From Candidatus Sulfopaludibacter sp. SbA3 (lineage in GTDB: Bacteria > Acidobacteriota > Terriglobia > Bryobacterales > Bryobacteraceae), in contig CAMDED010000039.1 in the NCBI GenBank assembly GCA_945893365.1, positions 1-53,033 of the forward strand: 53,033 nucleotides of DNA, written 5' to 3'. A program made the position numbers and the translations under genes. Positions 51,663 to 53,033 of the stretch are shown in pieces. Below the pieces are notes generated by a model that was not told the origin of the DNA, did no database searches, and worked only from the letters and a program-made list of their open reading frames with translations. Each line of letters starts with the position of its first letter. Position 1 is the stretch's first letter.

Positions 51663-51833
51663 TTGCGCCGGGGCGCGCCCCTTGCGCGGCCGTTTCCCGG
51701 CATCGTCTATCTGAATATCCTTGCCACGCGCGGTCTGCTCGATGCCGCGGCCAACGCGAGCGGCGTCTTCATTCCCGCTCAGCCGCCCTGCATCGGAGAC
51801 CTCGCTATCATAGCGGGGAGGGCGTTCCCTTGA
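51663..51833 (+). CDS. Possible small ORF after the glycosyltransferase
   Basis: An open frame of 56 residues from a TTG at 51663 to a TGA at 51831-51833, reading through GIVYLNILATRGLLDAAANA to IIAGRAFP. CAGAGAACG precedes the TTG and might act as a weak ribosome-binding site. The protein is not recognised; it could be a remnant of a longer gene. It fills the gap between the glycosyltransferase and the hydrolase and overlaps the longest form of the latter by four bases. Confidence 0.2.
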   Translation: MRRGAPLARPFPGIVYLNILATRGLLDAAANASGVFIPAQPPCIGDLAIIAGRAFP

Positions 51834-51865
51834 CTTGGTCCCGATACTTGTGGGAAAACTCCGGC

Positions 51866-52561
51866 ATGGCGTTTTCCATCTGGCGTCGTGCCTTCTGCGC
51901 TTTCATCGTAGCGCTTCCGCTCGCAGGGCTTACCTCCGCCCGGGAGCACGTATCTTTTCGAACCCAGGATGGCGGGCTCGTCCATGCCGACCTCTACGGA
52001 CAGGGTGACCGCGGCGTCGTCCTGGCCCACGGCGGCCGCTTCAACAAGGAGAGCTGGGAGAATCAGGCGCGGGAATTGGTGAAGGCTGGATTCCGCGTCC
52101 TTGCCATAGACTTCCGTGGGCGGGGCCAGTCGCGAGGCGGATCGCAAACGAGGCCGCCCGACGATGGCCTCCGCTTCGACGTTCTGGCGGCCGTGCGCTT
52201 TCTGCGATCAAAGGGCGCGAAGGCTGTGTCCATCGTCGGCGGAAGCATGGGAGGCGGGGCCGCCGCTGAGGCGTCGATTGAAGCTGAGCCCGGAGAGATC
52301 GATCGCATGGTGCTGCTGGCGCACTCGGCGATCGACAAGCCCGAGCGGATGAAGGGCAGGAAACTGTTCATCACGGCTCGCGGCGACCCGCAGGCGGACG
52401 GAAAGCCCCGGTTGATCAAAATCCGGGAACAATACGAGAAAGCCCCAGGCCCGAAGGAACTGGTGATCCTTGAGGGGACGGCGCACGCCCAGTTCATTTT
52501 CGAGACGGACCAGGGGGAGCGGCTGCTGCGCGAAATTCTGCGCTTTCTGTCAGCGCCGTAA
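51866..52561 (+). CDS. Exported alpha/beta hydrolase
   Basis: A 231-residue hydrolase. The start at 51866 gives a signal peptide (MAFSIWRRAFCAFIVALPLA, then GLTSA); a TTG at 51830 would add twelve residues. The fold is shown by GVVLAHGGRFNKESW (50-64) with the oxyanion H-G-G, RVLAIDFRGRGQSRGG, the nucleophile elbow VGGSMGGGAAAEA with Ser127, an Asp near 174 in ARGDPQADG, and His207 in GTAHAQF. The size and layout fit dienelactone-hydrolase- or esterase-like proteins. No substrate clue from neighbours. The final helix ends FETDQGERLLREILRFLSA. Confidence 0.85.
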   Translation: MAFSIWRRAFCAFIVALPLAGLTSAREHVSFRTQDGGLVHADLYGQGDRGVVLAHGGRFNKESWENQARELVKAGFRVLAIDFRGRGQSRGGSQTRPPDDGLRFDVLAAVRFLRSKGAKAVSIVGGSMGGGAAAEASIEAEPGEIDRMVLLAHSAIDKPERMKGRKLFITARGDPQADGKPRLIKIREQYEKAPGPKELVILEGTAHAQFIFETDQGERLLREILRFLSAP

Positions 52562-52822
52562 GCACGGCGCGCACGGCGTCGCGGTTCATGCCTTGCTGGG
52601 ACCAGCACTTGGTGCTCCCGCCAGCCAACCGAGCCGATGCGCCCCGGGCCTGGGACCGAATCTCGGCTCGACCAGACAAATTCTAAAGAGCCGCGTCCTG
52701 ACGGCGACCGCCACCAGAGAGTTCCGATTTCTTGGCAACCCGCCGCGTCGCATCGGCCTCGGGCGTCCGCTCGGGCGCGACCCCTCGCAGACCCTCCAAG
52801 TTAACACCTCCTCGCAAATGTT
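52562..52822. other. Intergenic DNA downstream of the hydrolase
   Basis: No supported gene. Overlapping short frames occur on both strands; a minus-strand stretch reading SKCWSQQGMNRDAVRAVL-like sequence was considered but is not matched to any family. With the adjoining 52823-53033 it makes 470 bases lacking a recognised gene before the window ends. Confidence 0.3.
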
Positions 52823-52865
52823 GGACACTTCCAATTGGCGGAGAATCGGACATTTCCATTTGGCG
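52823..52865. repeat. Two imperfect 18-bp direct repeats, possible insertion-sequence end
   Basis: GGACACTTCCAATTGGCG at 52823-52840 and GGACATTTCCATTTGGCG at 52848-52865 match at 16 of 18 positions and are set 25 bases apart. Repeats of about 20 bases near an element end are transposase-binding sites in IS21-type elements. No istA/istB coding sequence is seen in the window, so it would be a relic or the edge of an element continuing to the right. Confidence 0.45.
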
Positions 52866-52963
52866 CCGGCAATCGCTGAAGTGGCAAGTATATTCCAATC
52901 GAAGAATGAGCCTGAAGGAGGAAGGGAGCGAACAGCCGCGGGGCCTCCTTTCTTGAGTTGAGA

Positions 52964-53033
52964 ATGACCAAAAACTGCCCATACGCCGTACAATCTCCGG
53001 GGCCGACCAACGGGAGGTGGGACACCGCCCCCG
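52964..53033 (+). CDS. Possible start of an ORF cut by the window edge
   Basis: An ATG at 52964 opens a frame reading MTKNCPYAVQSPGPTNGRWD that is still open at the last base. AAGGAGG at 52915-52921 is too far upstream to serve it. It pairs with CCTCCTT at 52944-52950 in a long-loop stem. Too short to identify; it may not be a gene. Confidence 0.2.
   Translation, partial: MTKNCPYAVQSPGPTNGRWDTAP

Overview
The window looks like a chromosomal segment of an Acidobacteriota bacterium, most likely of the Solibacter/Bryobacter type. This is an inference from gene content: a DUF1501 protein, exported enzymes with twin-arginine leaders, an Oar-like carboxypeptidase-regulatory/TonB receptor of 1123 residues, a PEP-CTERM protein, two FG-GAP/ASPIC (CRTAC1-type) proteins, an ECF42 sigma factor with a YciI/DGPF partner, and a PadR regulator followed by the remains of a duplicated orphan permease. 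The DNA is GC-rich and GTG or TTG starts are common. I see no rRNA, tRNA or CRISPR array.

Layout. 1-1615: tail of a DUF1501 gene, then a leftward accessory patch with a PD-(D/E)XK-like protein and a YefM/YoeB toxin-antitoxin pair. 1975-5513: a secreted HAD-like hydrolase diverging from a coupled rhamnonate-dehydratase-like enzyme and a sulfatase. 5515-10385: tadA, diverging from a complete four-gene ABC exporter (two permeases, membrane-fusion protein, ATPase). 10704-16279: a degenerate GGDEF protein, a small secreted protein, a ruvX-mltG group, an AI-2E family permease and a PEP-CTERM protein. 16608-19097: a GMC dehydrogenase with its Tat-exported small subunit, and an iron-trafficking protein. 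19240-23399: a tightly overlapping ferredoxin-cmk-lysC group, a PQQ-type beta-propeller and an HPt protein. 23668-27039: the large Oar-like receptor.

27040-33325 holds an FkbM methyltransferase flanked by decayed DNA and an IS4-type transposase scrap, cca, a lysozyme-like secreted protein, and a fusion-protein/ATPase pair lacking a permease but coupled to a secreted DUF4097-like protein. 33421-34009 is a nucleotidyltransferase with a short overlapping partner, a probable toxin-antitoxin pair. 34179-37828: rsgA, a zinc-ribbon membrane protein and the DGPF/ECF42 pair. 37829-40208 is the most scarred part: a PEP-CTERM tail fused to a transposase remnant, then padR with a palindromic operator, a broken permease and a DUF433 gene with compensating frameshifts.

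40495-45444: two adjacent CRTAC1-type proteins and a GH51 arabinofuranosidase on one strand. 46122-49263: a leftward yebC-ruvC-secreted protein-TlpA-like thioredoxin operon. 49392-52561: an alpha/alpha-toroid protein overlapping a family 2 glycosyltransferase, then a secreted alpha/beta hydrolase. The right edge carries two 18-bp direct repeats that could be an insertion-sequence end.

Together the window mixes housekeeping genes (tadA, ruvX, mltG, cmk, lysC, cca, rsgA, ruvC, yebC) with polysaccharide/sugar-acid degradation, export and envelope functions, separated by patches of mobile-element debris and toxin-antitoxin modules.
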